Assembly: GCF_024323335.1 (NCBI RefSeq)
Contig: NC_066580.1
Location: 255,974,977-256,038,976 of the forward strand
From: Lathyrus oleraceus
Lineage: Eukaryota; Streptophyta; Magnoliopsida; Fabales; Fabaceae
Direction of reading: 5' to 3'
DNA: 64,000 bases
Each line of letters opens with the position of its first letter. The first letter of the stretch is position 1. A program made the translations under genes and the position numbers. The notes beneath the pieces were generated by a model that ran no database searches, was not told the DNA's origin, and was given only the letters and a program-made list of their open reading frames with translations. Below are positions 35,691 through 45,459 of the stretch, piece by piece.

Positions 35691-36476
35691 AATGCACTTT
35701 TACTTTACCATGTCTAACTAAATCTATAAGGTTAGAACGTAAGGATCGGAATTGAACTGATAATCCGTACAATTGTTCTTAGAAACACTTAAGGGCTATT
35801 TTAACTTTCAACTTAAGTTTTCCCGCACTTCAATTCCGTTGGGTAAGATCGAAAGCCGTCCAACGTCTATCTAAACTTAATTGTTTTTAACTATTTCAAA
35901 AACAGCGAAAGCGCTTTGTTTAGTTTATTAGGAGTTTTTAATTTAAGAAGAAAAGAGATTTTAAAACTATTTTCGGACGCGTTTATAAGTTTAGAGTCTG
36001 GTTCGTGAAAACCTCCTTTGGTTAAGAAATCTAGGTTATAATACTTTTCAACTTAGTCAAGATACTATATTTCTTAAAAATAGGTTTACTACTCTAACGC
36101 AATGCGCGCCTTTTTATAAGTGACAATAAGAGGGTTTGATTAGGGAGTACAACTCGGTTCTGAATACGCGAAAGCGACAGTTCCTGTTAAATTAGTTCTT
36201 TTCAAAGTAGAAAACATTGCCCATAAGTAGTTTTATTAGCAAGTACTTGGATTATTAATTGATTATGTGAATTACATTCGACCCTGTCTTTATTAATTAA
36301 ACTTTATTCAACACTTTACTCTTCATTGCACACTCTAAAAACACCTATTTTGATTGTCTTTGATAAACACCATAATGACAGATAACGATAGATTGACACT
36401 TGGTCTCTATGGATTCGACAATCTTTTATATTACTCTGACGCGTTCGTATACTTGCGAAACACCGCATCAAGTTTT

Positions 36477-36494
36477 TGGCGCCGTTGCCGGGGA
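36477..36494 (+). other. Primer-binding site of element F (tRNA-Asp type)
   Basis: TGGCGCCGTTGCCGGGGA, the standard Athila PBS, six bases past the LTR end. Confidence 0.93.
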
Positions 36495-36561
36495 CCAATT
36501 TCGTCAAATTTCATTTCCCTGTTGTTATATCGTTTAGACTTAGTCTATTTCCCACCGGTCA

Positions 36562-38073
36562 ATGCGAAGAACTCGCAGCACCGGAAGTTTAAGCTTAGTA
36601 TACCCTCTGGTGGAACCTGGACGTTACGCTCGTGCACGTTTATTCTTTCATAGGAATCAGAACCAAATACCTCTTAAGGATTTCGCTCAACTATCAAATG
36701 AAGAACCTAGTTCTAGTATAGTAAACCCAACTATCCCAGCTAATAATTTTGAACTTAAACCATCCCTGTTGCAACTAGTGCAACAGAGACAATTCGCAGG
36801 TCTCGCTACTGAGAACCCAAACCAACATTTAAAAATATTTCTTCAATTAGCAGACACTTTTAAAATTAATGGAGCTTCTCCTGAGGCAATACGTTTAAGA
36901 TTATTTCCTTTTTCCCTCAGAGATAAAGCCCTATCATGGTTAGATTCCCTTCCACCCATTTCTATTACGACTTGGGATAACCTTAGAAGAGTATTTCTTG
37001 CTAGATATTTTCTCCCGAGTAAGACCGCCGTTCTTCGAAACCATATAGCTAGATTTACCCAAAACCAAGGAGAATCGTTGTTTGAAGCTTGGGAGAGATA
37101 TAAAGAGTTATTACGAGCATGCCCACATCATGGTTTAGAAAATTGGTTAATCATTCAAACCTTCTATAATGGACTTCACTATAACACCAAGATGACCATT
37201 GACGCTTCCGCAGGCGGTGCTCTGATGAACAAACCTTATCCTGAAGCTAGTGCCCTCATCGAAGATATGGCTCAAAACCATCAATCACGGGGAGTCGAAC
37301 GAGCGATAGTAGAGAAGAAGGAAGCCCAGGGAGGAGTGCATGAACTAAGCTCTATAGACATGATGCAAGCTAAAATGGACGCATTAGCCCTCAAAGTCGA
37401 GCATATGTGCATAAACCCGAATACTGTAGCCGCAGTTTCGTCGGATTGTGAGATATGTGGAACCAAAGGACACCAATCTGCAGAATGCTGTCTATTAAAC
37501 GAAACCCACTCTGAGCAAATGAACTACACCCAAGGGAACCCATACTCGAATACTTATAACCCTGGATGGAGGAATCACCCGAACTTCTCCTATAAAAACA
37601 ATAACCCCATCCAAAATAATGCACCTCCGAGACCTAGTTATCAAGCCCCTAGATCAAATCAACCTATGCAACATGTACCACCAAAGCCGAGCCTTGAGAA
37701 AATTATGGAAAATTTTATCACCGCTCAAACCCAACAAAACAAGGAGTTCATGAACCAAAACATTCATGTTAACAAATTGATTACTCAGTTAGGAACCAAG
37801 GTTGACCAAATAGTTACTCATACCAAGATGCTTGAAACCCAGATCTCTCAGGTAGCTTTAAACCAAGCCCCTCATACTACACCTGGAGGACAATTCCTTG
37901 GACAACCTCAACAAAATCCGAGAGGACAAGCCAATGCCATTACCCTACAAAGTGGGAACGCTTATGATGAGTCACCAAACCCTAGATTGAGTGAACCCAA
38001 AACTTCTAAGGAATGTACCAAGCCCCCGGACGAAGTAAAGGAACCAGAGGAATCTGAAAACCAGGAAGGTTGA
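36562..38073 (+). CDS. gag: Athila gag (capsid-nucleocapsid), open over 503 codons
   Basis: Structural protein of element F. The start at 36562 is the first ATG after the PBS in this frame and lies 68 bp beyond it. The capsid core is intact (HLKIFLQLADTFKINGASPEAIRLRL, then SWLDSLPP, FLARYFLPSKT and ESLFEAWERYKELLR). A CX2CX4HX4C zinc knuckle follows, with all four ligands present (codons 37447-37488: CEICGTKGHQSAEC). The C-terminal part is Asn/Gln/Pro-rich with a possible coiled coil near MLETQISQVALNQAP. The frame stops at TGA 38071-38073, where the same frame should continue toward the protease, so this TGA is probably a nonsense mutation in a gag-pol fusion. Confidence 0.88.
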   Translation: MRRTRSTGSLSLVYPLVEPGRYARARLFFHRNQNQIPLKDFAQLSNEEPSSSIVNPTIPANNFELKPSLLQLVQQRQFAGLATENPNQHLKIFLQLADTFKINGASPEAIRLRLFPFSLRDKALSWLDSLPPISITTWDNLRRVFLARYFLPSKTAVLRNHIARFTQNQGESLFEAWERYKELLRACPHHGLENWLIIQTFYNGLHYNTKMTIDASAGGALMNKPYPEASALIEDMAQNHQSRGVERAIVEKKEAQGGVHELSSIDMMQAKMDALALKVEHMCINPNTVAAVSSDCEICGTKGHQSAECCLLNETHSEQMNYTQGNPYSNTYNPGWRNHPNFSYKNNNPIQNNAPPRPSYQAPRSNQPMQHVPPKPSLEKIMENFITAQTQQNKEFMNQNIHVNKLITQLGTKVDQIVTHTKMLETQISQVALNQAPHTTPGGQFLGQPQQNPRGQANAITLQSGNAYDESPNPRLSEPKTSKECTKPPDEVKEPEESENQEG

Positions 38074-39944
38074 GAAAAAGGAGAAGAACCTAAAGATAAA
38101 ACTTACGTACCACCCGCGCCATATAAACCACCTATACCATATCCGCAAAGACTCAAACAAACCCAGATCAATAAACAGTATCAAAAATTTATTAAAGTTA
38201 TAGAAAAACTTCATGTAGAAATCCCTTTCACATAAGCTATCACCCAAATACCTTCTTATGCAAAGTTTCTCAAAGACATCCTTACCAACAAACTTACACT
38301 TGACGATCCGAAGCCTTTGGAATGTAATGCTATTTCTGAGGACAAATTAACGAAGAAAGATAAAGATCTTGGAAATTTCTCTATTCCTTGCCTTTTGGGT
38401 AATCATGTCATCGAAAAAGCTTTTCTAGACATAGGAGCTAGTGTGAGCTTAATGCCTTTAGCAGTTTGTGAGAGGTTAAACTTAGGAGAATTACAGCCCA
38501 TAAGATGTCACTTCAGTTAGCCGATAGATCTGTTAAATATCCGATAGGCATTTTAGAAGATGTTCCTGTTAGGATAGGTCAGTTATTTATCCCTACTGAT
38601 TTTGTTGTCATGGACATCAAAGAGGACAATAATATACCAATCCTTATAGGTAGACCATTCTTATCGACTGCAGGAGCTATAATAGATGTCAAGAAAGGAA
38701 AGTTGACATTTGAGGTAGGTGACGAGAAAATAGAATTTATACTTTCGAAATTTCTTATGGCACCTGTGATGGGAGACTCGTGTTATGCCTTAGATATCAT
38801 TGATGAATGTGTTAGAGAATTAGAACAAAAAGAAATTATAAAAACAATTAAGTTACCATCAACTCTCATAAGGGAAGATGATGACTTTAAGAAACCCTAC
38901 ATCGATGATAACCTTTACGAATGTTTATCCCTTACTCCAGATCCCATGCCATGCCCTAAGAAACCAACCTTAGAACTTAAGGAACTGCCTAAGAACCTGA
39001 GATATGAGTTCCTCGATGAAGAGACGAACCGTCCAGTTATAATTAGTGCTACCTTGAGCCAAGAGGAAACGAACCAACTTTTAGACGTTTTACAAAGATA
39101 TCCCTCAGCCTTAGGATATAATATCTCTTACCTAAAAGGTATAAACCCATTCGTATGCATGCATCGGATTTCACTCGAAGAAGATTCAAAACCCTCCAGA
39201 GAACATCAGAGAAGAATAAACCCTATAATGAGTGATGTCGTTAAAAAGGAAGTTCTTAAGTTACTTGAGGCAGGTATCATCTACCAGATCTCGGATAGTA
39301 AGTGGGTGAGCCCTGTGCATGTAGTACCTAAAAAGGGAGGCATCACAGTCGTGCAAAATGATAAAGGCGAACATGTAGCAAAACTTTTAGAAGGAGGATG
39401 GCGGATGTGTATAGATTATAGAAAATTAAATAAAGCAACTAGGAAGGATCATTTCCCTTTACCATTTATAGACCAAATGTTGGAGCGTCTAGCCAGACAC
39501 TCTTACTTCTGTTATCTAGATGGATACTCTGGATTCTTCCAAATACCTATCCACCCCGAAGATCAAGAAAAAACTACCTTTACATGCCCTCATGGAACTT
39601 TTGCCTACAGACGAATGCCATTCGGCCTCTGTAATGCCCTAGCTACTTTCCAATGCTGCATGATGTCAATCTTTGCAGATTATCTAGATGGTATCATGGA
39701 AGTGTTTATGGATGATTTCTCGGTTTGCGGATTTGATTTCCATAATTGTCTTGCTAACCTTGAGAAAATCCTGGAGAGATGCGTGGAGGTGAACCTCGTG
39801 CTAAACTGGGAAAAATGTCATTTCATGGTAACCGAAGGAATAGTTTTAGGACATATAGTTTCTGAAAAAGGTATAGAGGTAGATAAAGCTAAAATAGCAG
39901 TTATAGAAAACCTAAAACCACCAAAAACCATCAGAGAAGTCTGA
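38074..39944 (+). pseudogene. pro-pol: Athila protease and reverse transcriptase (element F)
   Basis: Continues the gag frame after the TGA. There is a proline-rich linker (PPAPYKPPIPYPQRL), a second stop (TAA at 38233-38235) and then the protease with its active-site Asp in FLDIGASVSLMP (38428). A one-base frameshift near 38515 leads into an open frame of 479 codons (38505-39944). This frame holds the protease end (NIPILIGRPFLSTAGA), the RT entry (SPVHVVPKKGG) and the GWRMCIDYRKLNKAT box. It continues with CYLDGYSGFFQIPIHPEDQEKT, MPFGLCNA and the catalytic FMDDF (39705-39719), an accepted Athila variant of YVDDF. It ends TIREV at a frameshift just before RNase H. Confidence 0.9.
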
Positions 39945-40590
39945 AGCTTTCTTGGACATCTGGATTCTACCGGCGTTTTATTAAGGACTTCTCCAAAATA
40001 ACTAAACCTTAAACTGGACTTTTAATGAAAGATGTTGAATTCATTTTCGATGAAAAATGTAATGACGCATTTAATCTTTTAAAGCAAGCATTGATCTCAG
40101 CACCCATTATGAAACCGCCCGATTGGTCGGAACCTTTTGAGATAATGTGCGATGCTAGTGATTATGCAGTTGGAGCCGTTCTAGGACAAAGGAAAGATTA
40201 AAAAATTACATGCCATTTATTATGCCAGTAGAACCCTAGATGCTGCCCAACTTAACTACGCAACAACTGAAAAAGAATTACTCGCTGTAGTTTTCGCTAT
40301 AGACAAATTTAGATCTTATCTAGTAGGAGCAAAAATTATAGTTTACATCGATCATGCTGCCATTCGTTACCTATTAAGTAAAAAGGCTGCCAAGCCCAGG
40401 TTACTCCGATGGATTCTATTACTACAAGAGTTTGATTTAGACATAAGAGATAAAAAAGGCACTAAAAATGTAGTAGCCAATCAACTTTCTATGCTAGAAC
40501 ATCTAAAACCTGAACTAATACCCATAAATGATGATTTCGCCTATGATAGACTGATAGCTAGAGTAGAAACCATTGAAGATAATAACCTAA
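39945..40590 (+). pseudogene. rnh: Athila RNase H (element F), frameshifted
   Basis: Read mostly in another frame than RT. The linker SFLGH...FYRRFIKDFS follows the RT. RNase H then shows the catalytic-type [14 protein letters not shown], the [23 protein letters not shown] block with the Glu, and [13 protein letters not shown]. It ends with the [18 protein letters not shown] tail around 40410-40450. Frameshifts lie near 39945 and 40200 (an extra A run at AAAGATTAAAAAATT), and a stop near 40600. Single RNase H, as expected for Athila, in contrast to the two in the Tat elements here. Confidence 0.82.
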
Positions 40591-41852
40591 GCCCCTGATC
40601 TTGACTACCACCGCAAGAAGAAATTCTTCCACGATGTGAGAAACTTCTATTGGGACGAACCACTCCTTTTCAAAAGGGGTAAGGATGGCATTTTACGTCA
40701 TTGCGTTCCAGAAGAAGAGGTAAATAGTATTATCGAGCATTGTCATTCTGCACCGTAAGATGGACATGCGAGCACCTCTAAGACATACGCCAAGATTCTT
40801 CAAGTTGGCCTATTCTGGCCTACCATGTGGCGTGATGTCTATGCTTGCATTGTCAAATGTGATAGATGCCAACGCACTGGAAACATTTCAAGGCGTGATG
40901 AAATACCTCTAAGAAACATTCAGGAAGTAGAACTCTTTGACGTTTGGGGTATAGATTTCATGGGACCTTTCCCACCATCCTTAGGAAATAGGTACATCTT
41001 AGTAGCTGTAGACTATGTGTCTAAGTGGATTGAAGCTATAGCTGCACCCACAAACGACACTAGGGTAGTAATCAAACTATTTAAAAACTATATATTCCCT
41101 AGATTTGGAACACCACGTTTAGTCATAAGCGATGGAGGATCACACTTTATATCGAGAATATTGACAAACTTTTAAGAAAATATGGAGTTAGGCATAGAGT
41201 AGCAACACCATACCACCCACAGACTAGTGGCCAAGTAGAAGTATCTAATAGGGAGATAAAACAAATCCTAGAGAAAACTGTTTCTATTTCTAGGAGAGAC
41301 TGGTCTCAGAAGCTTCAAGAAGCATTATGGGCCTACATAACCGCTTTCAAAACCCCTATAGGAACTACTCCTTATCAACTAGTTTATGGAAAATCCTGTC
41401 ACTTACCGTTCGAATTAGAGCATAAGGCCTATTGGGCCATTAAAACTTTGAATTTAGACTACCTAGCTGCTGGAGAAAAGCGTACCCTAGACATTCATAA
41501 ACTAGAAGAACTTAGGCAATCTGCCTACGAGAATGCAAAAATATATAAAGAGAGGACAAAATCCTATCACGACAAAAGAATAGTAAAGAAAAACTTCAAT
41601 ATAGGCGATCCTGTTCTCTTTTTCAACTCTAGGTTACGACTCTTCCCTGGAAAGCTACGCTCAAGATGGACTGGCCCATTCGAAGTATCCAAGATTCTGA
41701 GATCCGGAGCCGTGGAAATCAAGAACGAAACCTGTAGTCCATTCATTGTAAATGGACAAAGACTGAAGCTCTACGAAGGAGGAGACATTCCAGCATACTA
41801 CTCAAGCCACACCCTGATTGATCCACCAATCCCTACCACTACAGGTGTATAA
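40591..41852 (+). pseudogene. int: Athila integrase (element F)
   Basis: The zinc domain ([20 protein letters not shown]) contains TAA at 40756-40758. The catalytic core has both aspartates ([11 protein letters not shown] and VISDGGSHF). A frameshift near 41165-41175 follows, with the Glu block ([15 protein letters not shown]) in the next frame. From 41448 the C-terminal domain is open to 41852 ([30 protein letters not shown]). The last residues run into the conserved Athila post-pol spacer. Confidence 0.88.
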
Positions 41853-42018
41853 ATTCTAATCGTCAAGCTAATGACGTTAAACAAGCGCTGTGTGGGAGGC
41901 AACCCATGGTTTTTCTTTCATTTTACTTTTCGCATTTTTTTTATTTCATCATATTTTGCATTGAGACTAAAATTTGAATGGTTTTCACTTTCAGGATCAC
42001 TTTCTTAACTTTTACAGG
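41853..42018 (+). promoter_or_regulatory. Post-pol spacer with tandem splice-acceptor-like tracts
   Basis: Holds the GGGAGGCAACCCATGG block commonly seen after pol in Athila elements and a T-rich stretch. Two acceptor-like sites follow just before the next ORF: CACTTTCAG/G at about 41992 and CTTAACTTTTACAG/G at about 42017, the latter two bases before the ATG at 42019. This suggests the downstream ORF is made from a spliced RNA; that is inference from sequence alone. Confidence 0.5.
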
Positions 42019-43252
42019 ATGCAGGATCTCGATGACATGCACGTGGCCTATAGAGATAATGCTCAGAGAGAGCGCTACATCGCTCTGTATCAGCGCCCTA
42101 TGGCACCCACACGTTATCCTAATCAGCACTGTATGGAGGCACTGGGTATCGAGCCGAGTATCCGACTCCTTAGCCACCAGCTTCACTAGGACGAGTTTGC
42201 TGATGACTTGAGTAACACCTACAGGAACCTGACATTGGAGTTCCTGAGTTCATTCGACTATGACCCATACTCTGGACCAGATGGGTATGCTGCTTTCAGG
42301 CTCTTTGGAGTTGAGTACTCTTTCAGCCAGAAAGAGTTCGGCGACCTACTGGGTTTCCAGACCACTCCTGATGTTATCCCGGAGACACCTATCGGATATT
42401 TTCTAGGGTAAGGAGGTTGAGAAGTTTTGGAGTGACATCTCAGGTGGCGGAAGCCAGGATCCATCTACGCAGCTATCTCATGTTATACATAACCCCGCCT
42501 TCAGATACTTTCAGATGATATTGGCACATTCCTTCCTGGGAAGGCCGGATGCAGAGACATTACTGAGTGAAGAGGAGATCTTCCTACTATTTTGTGCATC
42601 CCAGTCTCGCCCAGTAGCATGTGGGAACTTTTTGTTATATAGTCTCAGCGGTATCTCCAGATATACCGAAGGAGTCATCCATGTGGGCGGAATCATCACA
42701 CAGATTGTTGTCGCTTTAGGTCTGTCTCGCAAGCTGTCACATCTCCGGATCTACTGTGGGTACACTACCATGGACATCGACTTCTGTTTGACCAGAGGGT
42801 TGATGAGGAGAGCCTCTTTCCACCCATGTCAGTTCCGATTGCTGGTCGACAGCGAGGCTATCCATTATTTCACACTGCCAGATCCTATGATGACTAGTGT
42901 GCATGATCCAGCGAATTGGAGTTATGCTCTGGATTGCCAGGGAGATACCGTCGAGGAGCCGAGATCACCACTCATTGCCGAATACACGCCTACACCACCA
43001 TCTCCCAGGATCACTATTTTCTCTAATAATCTTTCATTGCAGACCCCCGACATCCGCACTCAGATTGCTGAGTGTCGTAGAGAGATCGCAGAGCTTAGAC
43101 AGGAGGTGGCTGACCTCACTTTACAGATGGGAGTGTCTGATCTCACCCATGCTACTGAAGCCGACTGTCTATATCAGGAGATCGCAGAGCTCAGGCAAGA
43201 GGTAGCCATGCTCCGTGGATCCACTCAGGAAGACGACATCCCTACAATATGA
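42019..43252 (+). pseudogene. Post-pol ORF of Athila element F (ATHILA ORF-1-like)
   Basis: About 411 codons starting MQDLDDMHVAYRD at 42019. The N-terminal part has a PTRYPNQHCMEALGI block. Then comes the region I associate with the ATHILA ORF-1 family (LEFLSSFDYDPYSG, AFRLFGVEYSFSQKEFGDLLGF), then SGISRYTEGVIHVGGIITQIV. The end is a coiled coil with two copies of EIAELRQEVA. No transmembrane segment or signal peptide stands out. Broken by TAG at 42187-42189 and a frameshift near 42408. Function unknown; such ORFs are sometimes called env-like because of position, but nothing here shows that role. Confidence 0.75.
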
Positions 43253-43705
43253 TCTTACCATTTCATCTTATTTTATCTCTTTTTTATATTTTTCGTATTT
43301 ACATAACTCATTTTATATTATCGCATTTGGAATATTATATAAACTATGTATATACATTGATATTTCTACTTTTATCTATATATGTCTTATGTTTGTTTTA
43401 TTTTCATTTTTTATTTTCAGTTATTTATTTATTTATTAGTCTAATAATTAATTTTTGTTTCATTTTCATTTTTATTTTTACTTTTATAAAATTATGCAAG
43501 TCAATGATGCTAGAAAAATCACAAGACAAATGCTATCCGGACCCCTCAAAGCCAAAAGACAAGAGAAGCCCAAACGAAAGGACCAAAATCCGGCCCAACC
43601 AGATTTTGCCGTGTGGCGCCCGCCATAGGCCCTATGGCGCCCGCCACAACGTCTGTAAAAGGTCGGGGCAGAACCCCTTTCTTCACCATTTTCACACCTT
43701 ACAAC
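43253..43705 (+). other. Non-coding stretch of element F before the G insertion
   Basis: AT-rich, then a GC-rich block (about 43605-43650) with GTGGCGCCCGCCA twice around GCCATAGGCCCTATGGC, an inverted repeat recalling the one in LTR F. It ends in ACAAC (43701-43705), the left target copy of element G. It continues after G at 50917. Confidence 0.7.
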
Positions 43706-43833
43706 TGTAGGTGTTGAATTGGCTGCATTATATGGTAAAACACTAGATGGGTACTAATGTCTTGACTGATGTCATGACATGTACGGGTGACTACATTGTA
43801 GTTACTGCAGGACTAGCTAACACAGGATTTATT

Positions 43834-44277
43834 GAATGTCAAACTGGATGTTGTGACATTCATACCTGTCAACAGATACTAAGGAATAGAACAGCAGGAG
43901 TTCTGTTAGAACTTAGTATTTAAGTGCAGTCTGGTTATCAAGGAAGAACCAGACCTGGCATAAGGCCTACTGACTGAATGTCAAACTGGATGTTATGACA
44001 TTCATCATTGAAAGCAGCTACTGAAGATTAGACAGAGTGGTGGTCTGTTATACTTCAGCATGTAACTTAGTTTGTTCTTCAAGAGAATAACAGAACTAAC
44101 TTAAGGCCAAATGTGTAAATGTTAAGTTGGACACTTTGACATTTATTAATGTAAGCTGTTACTGTAGTATGGTCATTTTGATCATGTACAGGTCAGCAAA
44201 ATTGTACAGTCTGTTTTTCTGGAAAAACAGACTCAGCATATGGACCTTGATGTCAAGCTGAATGTCGTGACATTCAT
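43834..44277. repeat. Recurrent ATGTCA...TGACAT inverted pairs in LTR G
   Basis: GAATGTCA and TGACATTC face each other across 12 bases at 43834-43861 and 43976-44003. A diverged pair lies near 44117-44145 and another at about 44250-44276. A perfect 12-base version, ATGTCATGACAT, is at about 43770. All recur in the 3' LTR, and variants appear in the interior near 47565 and 48516. Confidence 0.85.
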
Positions 44278-44682
44278 GCCTGACAGCATATGCTATATTG
44301 TAGGTTGTCCAGTTTTCTGTTTCAGCTTTTCTTGGGCTATTCTTCAGGAAGTCAACAGCTTAGAGAAAATCCAGGAAACCAACAACCAAGCTACAATTAA
44401 GGAACCTAACAAATAGCCTATTTGTTAGCACACTAATATGTGGAAATTAGTTAGAATCCTATGTGGCATTATTTGTGGAGGTCTTGAGATATTTTAGGAA
44501 CTAAATATGGAGATATTTTAGGAACTAAATATGGAGATATTTTAGGAACTAAATATGGAGATATTTTAGGAACTAAAGGATTGAAGACCTTGTTTGTAGC
44601 AGAAAGTTTCTGCTGATGTTGTAACAGCAAAGGAAAGTTTGCTGCGACTTCTGAAGGCCCAAATCCACTTGGGTGATTAGGT

Positions 44683-44690
44683 TATAAATA
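44683..44690 (+). promoter_or_regulatory. TATA box of LTR G
   Basis: TATAAATA in GGTTATAAATAGCTG; the identical box in the 3' LTR is at 50149-50156. Confidence 0.7.
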
Positions 44691-45447
44691 GCTGATTGTA
44701 ATCTGGTCTTTGTAAGCCTCTTAGAATGAATCTTTAGGGGTGTGTGTAAGGTAAACCTCCCAATCTGTGGGAAGGTTACCATGTGTCTCTCAGTGGTAAA
44801 CCTGAGAGTGTTTGTAACTCGAAGCCTGTAGGCAAGAGTGATTATGTTCTTGAATGAAGCTGTGAAGCAAGTTCAAGGTGTTTTGCATTACGTTGTAATT
44901 GTAGTGATAGGAAGGAAATTGGAGGTTTCTATCTAGGAGTTCCTAGGTATAGATTGCATTGGGTAGGGATTAAGTGATAAGTTGTAAACGGGTGAGTTTA
45001 GCTTTGAATTGATACTACTAATAGTGGATCTTCTTCCTGGCTTGGTATGCCCCCAGACGTAGGTGATGTTGCACCGAACTGGGTTAACAATTACTTGTGT
45101 TTTTACCTTTTGTATGTTATAACTGTGTCTGTTATAAAATAAGGTAAACCTGTAATGCTGTAACAGATGATGTTCAAACCAATGTTGAGACATCATGCTG
45201 ATAACTATGGAAGAAAACAACAGATGTGAGTGCTAGGTTTGATTTCTGTTGAGTCCTTCTTCCTGATGCACAGAACCAGGGGTTCATACATTCTAGGGTG
45301 ACATAGAATGAGATGTCGTGACATTTGTGAACCTGTGCATATTAGTACAGTGGTTAATAACTATCTTGCTGTATTAGTTACAATGTTAGATCAGATGTCA
45401 TTACTTGGAGTAGAACATCTGAATTCTGACTACACCAGAATTTCAAT

Positions 45448-45459
45448 TGGTATCAGAGC
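45448..45459 (+). other. Primer-binding site of element G (initiator tRNA-Met)
   Basis: TGGTATCAGAGC two bases after the LTR end, as in copia elements including element A. Confidence 0.93.

Larger units (their letters stand above)
34850..36470 (+). repeat. 5' LTR of Athila element F
   Basis: 1621 bp, TGATAACACTGAAATTTACC to ...CACCGCATCA (TGAT/ATCA inverted ends). TATA box at 35231-35238. Contains the inverted repeat CTTGTGGCG/CGCCACAAG at 35144-35163 and a 29-bp tandem array. No coding function. Confidence 0.92.
43706..45445 (+). repeat. 5' LTR of element G
   Basis: 1740 bp, TGTAGGTGTTGAATTGG to ...CAGAATTTCA. TATA box at 44683-44690. Contains four 24-bp units (about 44485-44577, GAGATATTTTAGGAACTAAATATG) and several GTCA...TGAC inverted pairs. 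Confidence 0.95.

Noticed and set aside
42019..43252. Calling the post-pol ORF a retroviral-type envelope gene
   Set aside because: No signal peptide, membrane anchor or cleavage site visible; position alone is not enough.
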